In this document: piece by piece, positions 11,012-23,404 of the stretch
Layout: each line of letters begins with the position of its first letter
Numbering within the stretch: position 1 is the stretch's first letter
NCBI GenBank assembly: GCA_958510875.1
Contig: OY294067.1
Coordinates: forward strand, 150,114,962 to 150,178,961
Source: Endomychus coccineus
Lineage: Eukaryota > Arthropoda > Insecta > Coleoptera > Endomychidae
Direction: 5' to 3'
DNA: 64,000 bases
Translations under genes and position numbers: made by a program
The notes under the pieces: model-generated
Databases searched by the model: none
What the model was told of the DNA's origin: nothing
The model's input: the letters and a program-made list of their open reading frames with translations, nothing else

Positions 11012-14000
11012 TATAATGGTAATGCGTCTCGTATATCGTTATACATGTCGAAAGCGTAGCCCAAGTCTGTGAACTTACAACTCTTGCCGCAGAGTCGCTA
11101 CGGTCGGATGTGAGAGGAGCTAAATGGCGAGAACGATGATATGCTGATAATTGAATTAAAGTAAAACAAGTATATGCATGGATAGCGCTATTATCAGCAG
11201 AACAATCCATTTCAATCACCCAAACTTACTACGAAAACTCAAACGAAAGTCCAGAATTCGCAAAATTGTCGAATTTCATCTATAGAAAAATGTAATTCAA
11301 CACCTGGAGAACAACATTTGTTCAGAAATTGAAGACGTGAATTCATTTTTATTGGGAAAAGTCATCGAAAATTTCGACTTTCGGATACAGACCTGTAAAC
11401 AGAGTTTAAGTGGCCGTAAGAATGATATCGTTTCCTTATCTAATTGTAAAAGATTTAACAATTGTAAAAGATTCCCAATAAAAATTTCCGATCTTTATTC
11501 ACGATATGTGCTATTCTTTTTAAAAAGAAATCAATAAATGAATCACCCTGCACAGTGTTTGAAAAAAAATTCTACCCAAAACGCAAAAAATCGCAAATAA
11601 TCCGTTCAACATTGAAAAACTAGAAGGATTGGTGAAACAAATTCTAAAAAAGTCTTTGGGAGCTCTTGGGGTTATAGAGTTTTTCTTAAATTAACTCTAC
11701 ATATAGATTAAAATGTAGATCAAATGTAAATATTCAGTAATATTCATTGTTAAGGAAAAACTATACTTGTATACGGCAGAAACAACTTGTACATAATAAT
11801 CAGACAGCGATTTAAGATATTCTAACTGTAAGGAATTAGGCAGTTGTGTAAACAGGAGTCCTTCACTCATTTTATCATGTATTTGTAAACACAGTAAATA
11901 GTTAATATTGATATTATGCAACTTTCCAAATTAATAATAACATCTAACACTCAGAAATTTTTGAACTGACTATTGTCCACCTAAATTCGTGAATTTACCC
12001 ACTGTGCGCCGTATAGCTATATAGCTGTAAGCCGTAAGCGTAGAAGTGAACTTATTGATATCATAACACCATGAGAGGTTAACTATTCTAATAATATATT
12101 GCCATAGGAAATTGGAATGTTCCTCGAGTTCTCCATGAATCGATACAGTAAAATACAGCTTTCTCATTTGAAATTGAAAAAATTTTTATGTTTCCGAAAA
12201 GACTAAAAGGGATCTTATAGATGACAAAACATTTTTCTATCTAGTGAACTAATTACCCTATTCAGGCTTAGTTTGGGGTTGGAAATACTTCCCGAAGTAA
12301 TTGGATTTGAATGAAATATTTTTCTCAACTCACAATCTCACTCTTGAATGGCTTAAGATAATGGAACTAGCTTCAGCTGATTGAATCAAAACTGAGAGTT
12401 GTGAAAAATTCCGGAAGCAGATTTTGAGGACTATGAACTCCATTTCAACCGAGTTGAGGTTATACAGTGTGTATCATTTTTAGCTTGGTGTATTCGGATC
12501 TCGGTATTTATAAGAGTTACATGGTAGATCATTCGGTGAAAGTTTTGCGGAAACAGATGAGTTACTAAGATATGAAAAACCCGCTGCTATTTTCGCTGGC
12601 ATTTCTTAGAATACGAATATCGTTTTCTTAGGTTCATCATCAATTTCTCTTTTTCAAATAGGGACTTGCTTTTTTATTTATCGTGTTTGCGATAATGTGC
12701 AACACCACAAAAAGTTATGAAAAAAATTCAACAGAAGCCTACTTAAAATGCTCAAAATTCCACTCATCGTCCTTTCATGATGTCTTCAAAACTGGACTAC
12801 ACCACTTTTTCCTCCATCTCCATTTATGGATCTCCTTTCATTTATTAGCCTTTCCTGGGTTTCATTGTTCCTATGTGCATCGTAATTGTTGAATTTCGTT
12901 CTTGTTAATCGTTTTTATTTCATTGATTCCAATGAAGCTCAGATGTTATAACTGAGTTTCTTAATTACATGCCTGTACTTCATTTTCAAAAAATACGAAG
13001 TTTATGATGATTTCATATACGAAAACGTTGTAAAATAATCAAACGTGCATGATATTACACAAAATAATTACTTCTATCCAAATCAATGAGAAAAAATATA
13101 TATATAAAAAAAACAGAAGTTGATGATGGACTAAAGAATACTATGCATCGTATTCAAAAAATGTTAATGCTATCTTGTAAAGAAGAGAAAGTGCCAATAA
13201 AAAGTACCATCTTTTTTTTATCCAACCAAACCACTACAGAATGGAAGTGAAGAAATAGACATATCTTGAAAAGCAGCAAAAACTATTTTTTTTTGAAACC
13301 GGTCCTCAGTAACCCATCTGAATTCGCAAAACTTTTCCCGTTTAACCTGTCCAATACATCACTGTAAAAAATGTGACACTCAGTTAACACGTCTGAAATA
13401 ATTTCATTAGGTAGTTTAGTATTCAGAACATATTTATTTTCTGAGCACTGATCAAAATACGATCTATCAGATCGAAACTATTTGATTACTTGCGAATTTC
13501 GCAATATGTTTATCAACGGAACACTTCATTGAATGTAGGTTATTACGACAAAGCACTTTTCTCAACATCATCTGTATGGAAAATACATGAATTCAAACAC
13601 AGCTGGATATACAAACATCTTCTTCGATGGACAATTCGGATGCATAGGTCTTGAAATATAATACATTACTAATATCCCCAGGTCACATATTCCGTCAATC
13701 ACAAAATTATATCTTCGATTACTACTGCCTAGTATGCGAGTGTACAAAAGCAAGATAAGCTCATGTTTTTTTCTTTCAATCACATCCATTCCTGCGCTCA
13801 CGGAAGTCATCATTGAATCGATTTTTTTTAACTGAAAATCGATTTTTTTAATTCAATATTATTTCGAAAATTTCATTTTATTCCTGATAATGCCCAACGG
13901 CGGTAAATGCCAGTCGTTATGATGAGATGTTATGGTGAAAATGTTTGGTGTATGCATTTTGATGGTTACTTCCTAAGTTGTGTAGTCTGTTCCAAAGTTG

Positions 14001-14195
14001 TGTAGTGACAATATTTCATTAATGGATCCGAAAGCAGTAGCGGTATAAGTCCGGATACATGATGACGAAATTTTGAATAATACGGACCTAAGAACGAAGG
14101 AGGATGTTACTGAGAATCTACCACCAATCATAATGCAGATGATGAAACGTTTCGTGCTACATCCGCAGAAACAGCTAATAGCCGTAGGAGAAGGC
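11012..14195. other. Long unassigned AT-rich region
   Basis: No recognisable protein, RNA or repeat arm. There are minor local repeats only (aattgtaaaagatt twice at 11442-11475; T-runs near 13210, 13290 and 13825). Short frames here look like chance. Confidence 0.5.
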
Positions 14196-14895
14196 GTATC
14201 GATAATATATTTTTATCTTTATGAAAAATTGTTGTTAATTAGTGTTTCCATGTAATTGGGAATATAGTAGATGACTTTGATTAATAAAATGCGTCTGCAG
14301 CCGACTTGTGTTTTGAAATCCAATTAAAACTGCAGTAAACATTGGATCGGTTGTATGTGAAAGAGTAATATAGGAATAGATATCAAATTGATGTACTTGA
14401 AATGAACTGAATCCAACTGATTAAATACTATTCTATAATTTTTAAAATCATAATAACTATGATTATTTCATGAATTAACTATTCTAGGATTTACATTTCA
14501 TTCCGATTATTGAAAACTAATCAAGTTCAGATATTAAATTCCATAGAGTTATCTTGAACTTGATTAGTTGTTTGTAATAGGGATGAAATGTGAATCATAG
14601 CAATTCATGAAATAGTCAAAGTTGTTTAAGCTTGTTAAATCATAGAATAGTATCTTTGTTAGTTAATTAGCTGAATTCAATCCGTTTCAAGTACATCAAT
14701 TTGATGATTAGATATACATCACTCTTACATACAACCGATCCAATGTTGTTTGCAGTTTTAATTGGATTTCAAAACATGAGTCTACTGCAGAAGGATAATA
14801 TTAATCAAATTCATCTATTTTTTTTTCTAAATTACATGGGAACACTAATTATCATAATAATTTTTGATCAAGGCGAAAATATATTATCGAAACGA
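14196..14895. repeat. Head-to-head pair of PLE-2 terminal repeats (palindrome, ~345-bp arms)
   Basis: 14196-14540 is the inverted complement of ~14545-14895, with shared blocks TGTTTTGAAATCCAATTAAA, TTGGATCGGTTGTATGT and CAAATTGATGTACTTGAAA. Both arms match the direct-orientation PLE-2 repeat at 30661-31147. The right arm leads into the PLE-2 coding region. An inverted repeat at the 5' end is the same architecture as in the PLE-1 elements at 15625 and 51706. Confidence 0.85.
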
Positions 14896-15624
14896 AAAAA
14901 AAAAGAATCTTATTCTATTTTTAGTCATAATAAAGAACTATAATACCAAGAGAACAAAACATACATCTACAAATGGTTCAAGAATATAAATACAAAAATA
15001 ATCTCGCCTAGAGAAATAGGATTTTTATTTATCAACATCACACTATTCACAACATCAATATATCTACTTCATAAGGATCTTGGCTTTTTATAAGAAAATT
15101 GGAGAAGATTATAGATTCTACACCATCCAAGCATTGAAAACTTACTCAAAGATGATGAATACTTCCGCCAATCAGAAAAATAGGAAAATATACTTATTAC
15201 CGCTGAAAAGTTGAAGAATAATACCAACATTTTAAAAAATCGAAGATTATCACATTGTTCTCAATAGTACTGATAGAATATTCGTCTTCAATTCGAAGAA
15301 ATTTTCAATTGAAAGTGTTAAACCTCTCAATATCGACACTTGTAAAAATGTGAAACATACTGAAAATAAAATCAAATCTGCAATAATAAATATCCTACCA
15401 ACACAAATCTACAATACATAATTTAGAATTAGAAACTGAAAAATTTGGAAGAAACTTCAACAAAATGAAGATTGGAAATATGGAGAAAATTGATAAATTA
15501 AAAAACGAAGACAAAAGAATCCTCATAGTTGACAATGATTGGCTAATGAGTCTATCTCAAACCAATATTCCAGAGAATGTAATAGAAACTTTAGCTCTCT
15601 GTGAGAAATTTAGAAATACTCTAT
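14896..15624 (+). pseudogene. PLE-2 N-terminal coding part, decayed
   Basis: Stops are frequent, but 15465-15624 is open and reads DNDWLMSLSQTNIPENVIET then LALCEKFRNTL. This corresponds to the PLE-1 segment NEQWLKNLTNIRIPDKVQHT then LSLGPKFALP. It therefore represents the conserved pre-RT region of a PLE. It breaks at the 9-bp duplication ATACTCTAT (15616-15624) and continues at 23918. Confidence 0.65.
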
Positions 15625-15679
15625 TATATATAAAAAATTTCGGGAAATAGGTCACATTGACACTTTGTTTTAAATATTC

Positions 15680-15721
15680 GTCTTTACGTACGTTTCGGTC
15701 TCACGACCATCATCAGAAGAC
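15680..15721 (-). ncRNA. Hammerhead ribozyme (minimal type I), PLE-1a 3' repeat
   Basis: The minus strand gives stem I GTCTT/AAGAC, core CTGATGA, stem II GGTC-GTGA-GACC, GAAAC, a two-base stem III AC/GU closing on GUAC, and predicted cleavage after GUA. All conserved core bases are present. One extra U sits between the CUGAUGA box and stem II. Hammerheads with very short stem III in PLE terminal repeats are established knowledge. The fit here is from sequence only. Confidence 0.85.
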
Positions 15722-16115
15722 TCACTATGTCAAAAACGGGGTTTATTAAAACTAATTATAGCACGAGCGTCCAAATCGCACAAATTTAATTTCAATCAAA
15801 AGAGCCCACGCCGTCGAAACGGACCGACCCACGAATAATTGAAATTGTATCGTCAGTATTAAAGTATAAACATTTTTTGTAGTAAGAATCCGCTATTCAG
15901 TAATGTTATTGAAATATATAAGTGCATGTTGGTATTCTCACAACAACTGAGAACGAAGTTATTTGTCGAGTATCTACTTTCGAAACCAGATGTGTAAGAT
16001 TCATGAGTAGGTACTTAAGAGAGGTTTCAGACCTGTACTGGAAAATTACTACTACGCATTCTTCCTAAAAACATTTTCAACAATTATAAAGACGTAAGTA
16101 AGAATTTGCAAGAGA

Positions 16116-18560
16116 TTATTTAATCAAATTAGTATAAATATGACTTAGATTTTGTGTGTCTACCCTATGATTTACGGATTTGGAATCCCGTTTTATGTGA
16201 ATCACCTCCAGGATAGATCTTTTATAATAATTGGTTTCCTTAGTTAAGATATTAACATTTTTGTAATCAAATTGATGGTTGTAATCAAAGCAGTATTTAG
16301 CAAGGGCGGTGGAATTTTCTAAGTTGTTATTTTTTGTGCTATATTTATGGCCGTACATTTTTTTTTGTAAATATTGTTTAGAGATTTCAGTATAGGTTCC
16401 ATCACAATCTAAACAATTCAATGTATACACAGTGTGGATTTGTTTATCTTTAGGTATTACAGGTTTCAGATTTCAGAAATATTTCTCAACACAGATAGTA
16501 GGTTTATGCGCAACATTAATATCATACTTTTTCAAACATTTTTTGATTCCCTCTGAGGTCTCCGGAATGTATGGTAAAGTTATAAAATTGTCTGTATTAC
16601 CTTTTATGTTATTCTTATACGACGAACCATTGTAGATTTTGTTTATTCTTTCTTTAATGATTGGATTGAAAAAAGTTTTTGGGTAGCCATTCATTTCTAG
16701 TGTATTACGAACAATTTTTAAATTTTTGGGGCGACCATCTGCGTGGGACAATTTTATCGCGCGGTCTGTAAGACTGTTTATGACACTTTTCTTATAACAA
16801 GCTGGTGCAAAGGAATTGAAGTGAAGATAACGTTGAGACAAAACTTCTTTAGTAAACCAAGAGGGTTTTTATTTTTCCATCTGCATCATGCCTAATGTTC
16901 GTATCTAGGAAATTTATCTTTCTGTTTAATTCTATTTTACAAGTGAATTGAAGTTTACAATGGAAATTGTTAAATTTATCAATTACGTATTGAATTTTAT
17001 CGTTGGGAACACACATAAGGCAATCATCTATATACCGTTTAAAGAATACAGGCCGAAAATCTAATGAAACCATAACAGATTCCTCTAGGCACTCCATAAC
17101 GAGGTTAGCAATGGTAGCTGAAATAGGGGATCCCATTGCTGTGCCGAATATTTGTCCAAAATATTGCTCACCATACTGAAAGTATGTGCATTCTAAACAA
17201 AATTTTACAGCATTCATAAATTCCGATTGATCTAGAGATGTGTGGTTTTTAATCTCTGCCCAACGTTTTTTGATGACATTCAATGCCAAAACGACAGGTA
17301 TATTTGTAAATAAAGAAACAACGTCCAAGGAAATCAGTTGATGGTTTACGGGTACGGATTGATTTTTTATAAATTCATTAAAGTGCCATGAGTCTTTAAC
17401 ATAGAACTCATTTTTTCTTATTATATTATTGATAGATTTTGATACAAATTTTGATAAATTGTAAGTAGGCGCTCCAATATTACTAACAATGGGTCTTAGA
17501 GGTATATCATTTTTATGTAGTTTTGGAAGAACATAGATATAAGGTGCTAGCCCATTATGGCAAATTAATTTATTTTTTAATTCCATAGGGATTATCTTAT
17601 TCTTATGCCATTTATTTATCAATTTATTCATATTACTTTGTACTGATAAATTAGGATCAGATTTTAATTTTTTATAAGTTGTTTCATCATTTAAAAGGTT
17701 TCCTATTTTGTTTTCATAGTCATTTCTATGCATTATGACGGTTTTATTACATTTATCCGCGTTCAAAACTAATATTTGAGGGTTAGCATCTAAGAAATCT
17801 TTTGTTATTTTTGTTTGATAGTTAAAACGATTCTTTGCAATACCTACTTCTGCCTTCTGTTTGTACTTTTTGTTTGTCAAGATGTTACAAACTTTGTTTC
17901 TAATTTCGTTTTTTTCTTCTAAATTTTTATTCCTGATTCCGCATTCTAAATTTGCAATAATATTATCGATAGGCAGTTTTTTATTGTTATTAGGCAATGA
18001 AAATTTCGGACCTGAACTTAAAGTGTGCTGCACCTCACTTTTTATGTTCGTTTGATTTTTCAACCATTGTTCATTGATATTCTGTTTTTCATAAGTTACG
18101 CCTTTCATTAAATTATTTATCTTTTTCGATTGAATGGCTTTGATTTTGTTGAAATTTTTTTCGAAATTGATATGCTGAATTTGAAAAAATTGCGATATAA
18201 AGTGGCTATGAAAATTTTGATGACAGGTTTGTTTAACGAGTTTGATTTTGTTTTCAACCTCAGCTACAATTGCACATGCTTCTCTAATGCACAGGTTCAA
18301 ACAATTTTCATGAAAAGAATTTAATAATTTGCGTACGCCTCCTTATTTAACACCTTGCTAAACATATTCTCCTCTGATTTAGATATAATGAAATTTGGAT
18401 AAACTTGCGAATTCCTACATCTTACCAGAAATATTCTACGATTCTTCTCTCTTGGCAATATCTTCATTAACTTTCCGTATTCCTTCAAGACTCTAGGATA
18501 GGTGGTTGTTCCTTCCATATTAAGGCTTATATCCCAGCCGAAATAATAATAAAGATTCTT
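16116..18560 (-). pseudogene. PLE-1a reverse transcriptase/GIY-YIG endonuclease
   Basis: A near full-length PLE polyprotein (~780 codons) in four frames. The N-terminal region is at 18321-18560 (start near MEGTTTYPRVLKEYGKL). The RT is at 16849-18300, with PKLHKNDIPLRPIVS, motif A QLISLDVVSLFTNIPV, motif B GTAMGSPISATIANLVME and catalytic FKRYIDDCLMCV. The connector is at 16473-16841 and the GIY-YIG domain at 16116-16430 (LNCLDCDGTYTEIS, QYLQKKMYGHKY, YYKRSILEVIHIKRDS). The YIG of the nuclease motif is YTE here and YTG in sister copies. Frameshifts near 18310, 16845 and 16440-16470 (with a stop in EKYF*NLKP) inactivate it. Confidence 0.93.
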
Positions 18561-18629
18561 GACCCAGTATGAATTATATATAAAAATTCTCGGGAAATAG
18601 GTCACATTAACACTTTGTTTTGAATATTC

Positions 18630-18671
18630 GTCTTTACGCACGTTTCGGTCTCACGACCATCATCAGAAGAC
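18630..18671 (-). ncRNA. Hammerhead ribozyme, PLE-1a 5' repeat
   Basis: Same 42-nt layout as 15680-15721, with the stem-III loop GUGC instead of GUAC. Core and stem I are intact. It lies at the head-to-head junction with copy b, just upstream of the PLE-1a coding start, as expected for a 5' terminal-repeat ribozyme. Confidence 0.85.
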
Positions 18672-18673
18672 TC

Positions 18674-18952
18674 ACTATACTGGAATCTCTATACAATATT
18701 TACAAAAAGAATGTACTGCGATTAATATAGTACAAGAAATAACAACTTAGAAAATTCCACCGCCCTTGCTAAGCACTGCTTTGATTACAACCATCAATTT
18801 GAATACAAAAAGGTTGATATCTTAACTATGGAAACCAATTATTATAAAAGATATATCCTGGAGATGATTCACATAAAACGGGATTCCAAATTCGTAAATC
18901 ATAGGGAAGACCCACAAAATCTAAGTCATATTTAAACTAATTTGATTAAATA
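18674..18952 (+). pseudogene. PLE-1b: GIY-YIG nuclease C-terminal fragment
   Basis: It starts abruptly in the nuclease (TGISxQYLQK) and runs through FDYNHQFEYKKVDIL and YYKRYILEMIHIKRDS to the end of the domain. There is an internal loss around the YGHKY segment and a premature stop near 18935. It is the truncated leading member of the rightward tandem. Its terminal repeat is shared with PLE-1c. Confidence 0.8.
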
Positions 18953-19475
18953 ATCTCTTGCAAATTCTTACATACGTCTTCATAATTGTTGAAAATGTTC
19001 TCAGGAAGAATGCGTAGTAGTAATTTTCCAGTACAGGTCTGAAGACTTTCTTAAGTACCTACTCATAAATCTTACACATCTGGTTTCGAAAGTAGATACT
19101 CGACAAATAACATCGTTCTCAGTTGTTGTGAGAATACCAACATGCTATTATATATTTTGATAATATTACTGAATAGCGGATTCATACTACAAAAAATTTT
19201 TATACTTCAAAACTGACGATACAATTTCAATTATTCGTGGGTCGGTTCGTTTCGACGGCGTGGGCTCTTTTGATTGAAATTAAATTTGTGCGATTTGGAC
19301 GCTTGTGCTATAATTAGTTTTAATAAACCCCCTTTTTAGACACAGTGAGTCTTCTGATGATGGTCGTGAGACCGAAACGTACGTAAAGACGAATATTTAA
19401 AACAAAGTGTTAATGTGAACTATTTCCCGAGAATTTTTATATATAATTCATACTGGGTCAAGAATCTTTATTATT
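18953..19475 (+). repeat. PLE-1 terminal repeat between copies b and c
   Basis: It matches ~23405-23917 closely and the complement of 15625-16115. It contains the ribozyme at 19349-19390 and ends in attcatactgggtcaagaat...ttatta. It serves as the 3' end of copy b and the 5' end of copy c, the usual PLE tandem arrangement. Confidence 0.85.
19349..19390 (+). ncRNA. Hammerhead ribozyme, PLE-1b/c repeat
   Basis: Complete motif on the plus strand: GTCTT, CTGATGA, GGTC-GTGA-GACC, GAAAC, GTAC, GTA then AAGAC. Cleavage is predicted after position 19385, about 100 bp before the first plausible PLE-1c start codon. Confidence 0.87.
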
Positions 19476-20188
19476 ATTTCGGCTGGGATATGAGCCTTAA
19501 TATGAAAGGAACAACCACCTATCCTAGAGTTTTGAAGGAATACGGAAAGTTAATGGAGATACTAGCAAGAGAGAAGAATCGTAGAATATTTCTGGTAAGA
19601 TGTAGGAATTTGCAAGTTTATCCAAATTTCATTATATCTAAATCAAAGGAGAATATGTTCAGCAAGGTGTTAAATAAGAAGGCGTACGCAAAATTATTAA
19701 ATTCTTTTCAAAAAAATTGTTTGAACCTGTGCATTAAAGAAGCATGTGCAATTGTAGCTGAGGTTGAAAACAAAATCAAACTCGTTAAACAAACCTATCA
19801 TCAAAATTTTGATAGACACTTTATATCGCAATTTTTTTAAATTCAGCATAACAATTTCGGAAATAATTTCAACAAAATCAAATTCATTCAATCTAAAAAG
19901 ATAAATAATTTAATGAAAGGCATCAATGAACAATGGTTGAAAAATCTAACAAACATAAGAATTCCGGATAAGGTGCAGCACACGTTAAGTTTAGGTCCGA
20001 AATTTGCATTGCCTAATAACAATAAGAAACTGCCTATCGATAATATTATTGCAAATTTAGGATGCGGAATTAGGAATAAAAATTTAGAAGAAAAAAACGA
20101 AATTAGAAACAAAGTTTGTAACATCTTGACAAACAAAAAGAACAAACAGAAGGCAGAAGTAGGTATTGCAAAGAATCATTTTAACTAT

Positions 20189-21752
20189 TATAACGTGACC
20201 TTGTCGCTTTTCGGTAAAGTGCTTACTGCGTAAGCTTCGAATCCTCGGGCGCCAGATTTTTCCCAAAGGTTTACTCCTTTTTGAGGACTTCTGCTAGGGT
20301 CCTCTCCACAAGGCTCGTCACTAAGCTATCTAAAGATAGCCTTGTCCCTAGGGTAGCTACAGTGAAGTATAACCAGAGTCCAATGGGCAGAAAACAGTAT
20401 CGAAATTGTAGGCTTTAATTACAATTGATACCTGGTTATAACTTAGCTCGTTAAAGATGGAGCAGAAATAATTTGATAAAACAGGGAATTCCAAATAATG
20501 AAATATATAATAAATATAACAAGTACACTTTCAGAATAATCAATATAAATGCAATTGAACGGTATTATTTCACAAAATTACACCCAGACGGAAAATGTAT
20601 TGAAGCTCAAACGGTAAATGAAAACTCTTTCAAGATATCTACTCTACTATAAGTTCGGTCACTAAATTTCATTCAGCGGTACGGGATCGGTTGATGAATG
20701 ATTCAGAATGATCAATTTGCGGGAAAGTACGAATCAAACAGTTCCTAGCGTAATAGCGGTATTCGGTAAATATTCAGATAGCCATATTACTTGAAATGTT
20801 GTTAAAACGCACTACGATATATCAAACGGTTTAAATTTCGGTCGGATCGGAAGATATATCGAAATGCCAGGATATAAAATTTTAAGCCATTTACCTTATA
20901 CGAAATTTCACTTAAACGGAACACTATTGTTAATTCACTTTTTCAAATCTGACTTGAACTCGGATAATAATTCAAAAAAACACTAGAGAGCTACTTTACT
21001 GATCAAAATCAAAAACACACAAGAGAGCAACTGCACTGATCGAAATTCAAAAACACAAGAGAGCTACTACACTGATTGAAAATCAAAAACACAAGAGATA
21101 TTGTACGGCTTGAAAAATCACAAAAGAGCTACTTTACTGATCAAAATCAAAAACACACAAGAGCTACTACACTGATTGAAATTCACAAACACAAGAGCTA
21201 CTACTCTGATTGAAAATCAAAAACACAAGAGAGCGATCTTCCGGCTGTCACGGCTTTTATATGTTTTTCGAGGTTCTGGACAGGTCTGCTCCACCAAATC
21301 CTTATTTTTGTGCCAATAGTTTTTACTGATGCCCCGAACAATGGTTAAAAGTGACGCTACTTTTTAGATCTAAAATTCGCGCTCATGATATCACACCAGT
21401 TCTTGCCAGCGAATTAAACAAGTGTTATCGGAGTTTTTAGGTTGTTCGCCCTTTTTATACATAAGGCTGCACAAAGTTTGGTGTCTTAACTGGCCAGACC
21501 CCTGTTTTTGCAACATATTTCATCAAAAATGAAATGCAATTTTGAACGGGCATGAATTAGATTCATCTATTTGAATAATTATACTTATTTGAAATTACGG
21601 AGATTTATAAAAGTGGCAATCACGGAATACACATTCGGAATTCATTCATATCTATTGAAATAATGAACTGTTCAAACTGAAATTACATGTAACATCCGTA
21701 TTTATTGCCTGATCTAAATTAAATAATCTTTCAAAATTTAAGCTTCGTTACA
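20189..21752 (-). mobile_element. Solo-LTR-like element, copy 2 (1564 bp), inside PLE-1c
   Basis: Leftward, it begins TGTAACGAAGCTT (at 21752) and ends CGTTATA (at 20189). It is flanked by CTAT (20185-20188 and 21753-21756), and removing it rejoins the PLE-1c codons ...NY/HTKITK. It is related to 6416-7930 over both ends. On its minus strand a short TGGCGCCCGAGG block sits ~80 bp from one end. This resembles a tRNA-primed binding site but is too short and misplaced for a confident call. Confidence 0.7.
20963..21236 (+). repeat. Minisatellite inside LTR-like copy 2
   Basis: About seven or eight imperfect copies of a ~36-bp unit built from tcaaaaacacaagagagc and tactacactgattgaaaa, with some units lacking a few bases. 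It is not present in the sister element at 6416-7930. Confidence 0.85.
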
Positions 21753-23404
21753 CTATCATACAAAAATAACAAAAGATTTCTTAGGTGCTAACCCTCAAAA
21801 ATTAGTTTTGAACGCGGATAAATGTAATAAAACCGTCATAATGCATAGAAATGACCATGAAAACAAAATAGGAAACCTTTTAAATGATGAAACAACTTAT
21901 AAAAAATTAAAATCTGATCCTACTTCATCAGTACAAAATAAAATGAATGAATTGATAAATAAATGGCATAAGAATAAGATAATCCCTATTGAATTAAAAA
22001 ATAAATTAATTTGCCATAATGAGCTAGCACCTTATATCTATAGGCTTCCAAAACTACATAAAAATGATAAGCCTCTAAGACCCATTGTTAGTAATATTGG
22101 AGCTCCTACTTACAATTTGTCAAAATTTCTATCAGAATTTATCAATAGTATAATAGGAAAAAATGAATTCTATGTTAAAGACTCATGGCACTTTAATGAA
22201 TTTATAAAAAATCAATCCGTACCCGTAAACCATCAACTGATTTCCTTGGACGTTGTTTCTTTATTCACAAATATACCTGTCGTTTTGGGATCGAATAGCA
22301 TCAAAAAACGTTGGGCAGAGATTAAAAACCACACATCTCTAGATCAATCGGAATTTATTAATGCTGTAAAATTTTGTTTAGAATGCACATACATTCAGTA
22401 TGGAGAGCAATATTTTGGACAAATATTCGGCACAGCAATGGGATCTCCTATTTCAGCTACCATTGCTAACCTCGTTATGGAGTGCCTAGAGGAATCTGTT
22501 ATGAGTTCATTAGATTTTCGGCCTGTATTCTTCAAACGGTATGTAGATGATTGCCTTATGTGTGTTCCGAACGATAAAATTCAATATGTAATTGATAAAT
22601 TTAACAATTTCCACTGTAAACATCAATTCACTTGTGAAATAGAATTTATCAAAAACATCAATTTCCTAGATATGAACATTAGGCATGACGCAGATGGAAA
22701 AATAAAAACCTCTTGGTTTACTAAAGAAGTTTGGTCTCAACGTTATCTTCACTTCAATTCCTTTGCACCAGCTCGTTATAAGAAAAGTGTCATAAGCAGT
22801 CTTACAGATCGCGCGATAAAATTGTCCCACGCAGATGAACGCCCCAAAAATTTATAAATTGTTCGTAATACACTAGAAATAAATGACTACCCAAAAACTT
22901 TTTTCAATCCAATCATTAAAGAAAGAATAAACAAAATCTATAATGGTTCGTCGTATAAGAATAACATAAAAGGTAATACAGAAAATTTGATATAAATGTT
23001 GCGCATTAACCTACTAACTGTGTTGGGAAATATTTCCCAAATCTAAAACCTGTAATACCTGAAGATAAAGAAACACATACAGTGTATAAATTGGATTGTT
23101 TATATTGTGATGGAACCTATACTGGAATCTCTAAACAATATTTACAAAAAAGAATGTACGGCCATAAATATAGCACAAGAAATAACAACTTAGAAAATTC
23201 CACCGCCCTTGCTGGGCACTGCTTTGATTACAACCATCAATTTGACTACAAAAATGTTAATATCTTAACTAAGGAAACCAATTATTATAAAAGATCTATC
23301 CTGGGGATGATTCAGATAAAACGGGATTCCAAATCCGTAAATCATAGGGTAGACACACAAAATCTAAGTCATATTTGTACTAATTTGATTGAATCATCTC
23401 TTGC

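Larger units (their letters stand above)
19489..23404 (+). pseudogene. PLE-1c reverse transcriptase/GIY-YIG, interrupted
   Basis: The likely start is MSLNMKGTTTYPRVLKEYGK at 19489. An in-frame stop follows QFF at ~19838. The next part is 19913-20188, then a 1564-bp insert (20189-21752). RT resumes at 21753 and is open from 21808 to 22857 (NADKCNKTVIMHRND, QLISLDVVSLFTNIPV, GTAMGSPISA, FKRYVDDCLMCV). A stop after RPKNL, a ~80-bp deletion near 22985 in the connector, and then the nuclease (23082-23404: DGTYTGISKQYLQKRMYGHK, CFDYNHQFDYKNVNIL) follow. The RT core looks intact, but the gene is dead because of the insert, stops and deletion. Confidence 0.92.

Noticed and set aside
17861..18055. Plus-strand frames over PLE-1a (e.g. 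17861-18055, 18130-18324)
   Set aside because: Antisense shadows of the PLE-1 coding sequence, repeated at 19697-20145 for the same reason.
20205..20265. TGGCGCCCGAGG as a retroviral-type primer-binding site
   Set aside because: Only ~10-12 nt resemble a tRNA 3' end, the spacing to the T-loop-like part is too short, and it lies inside the element and not next to an LTR end.
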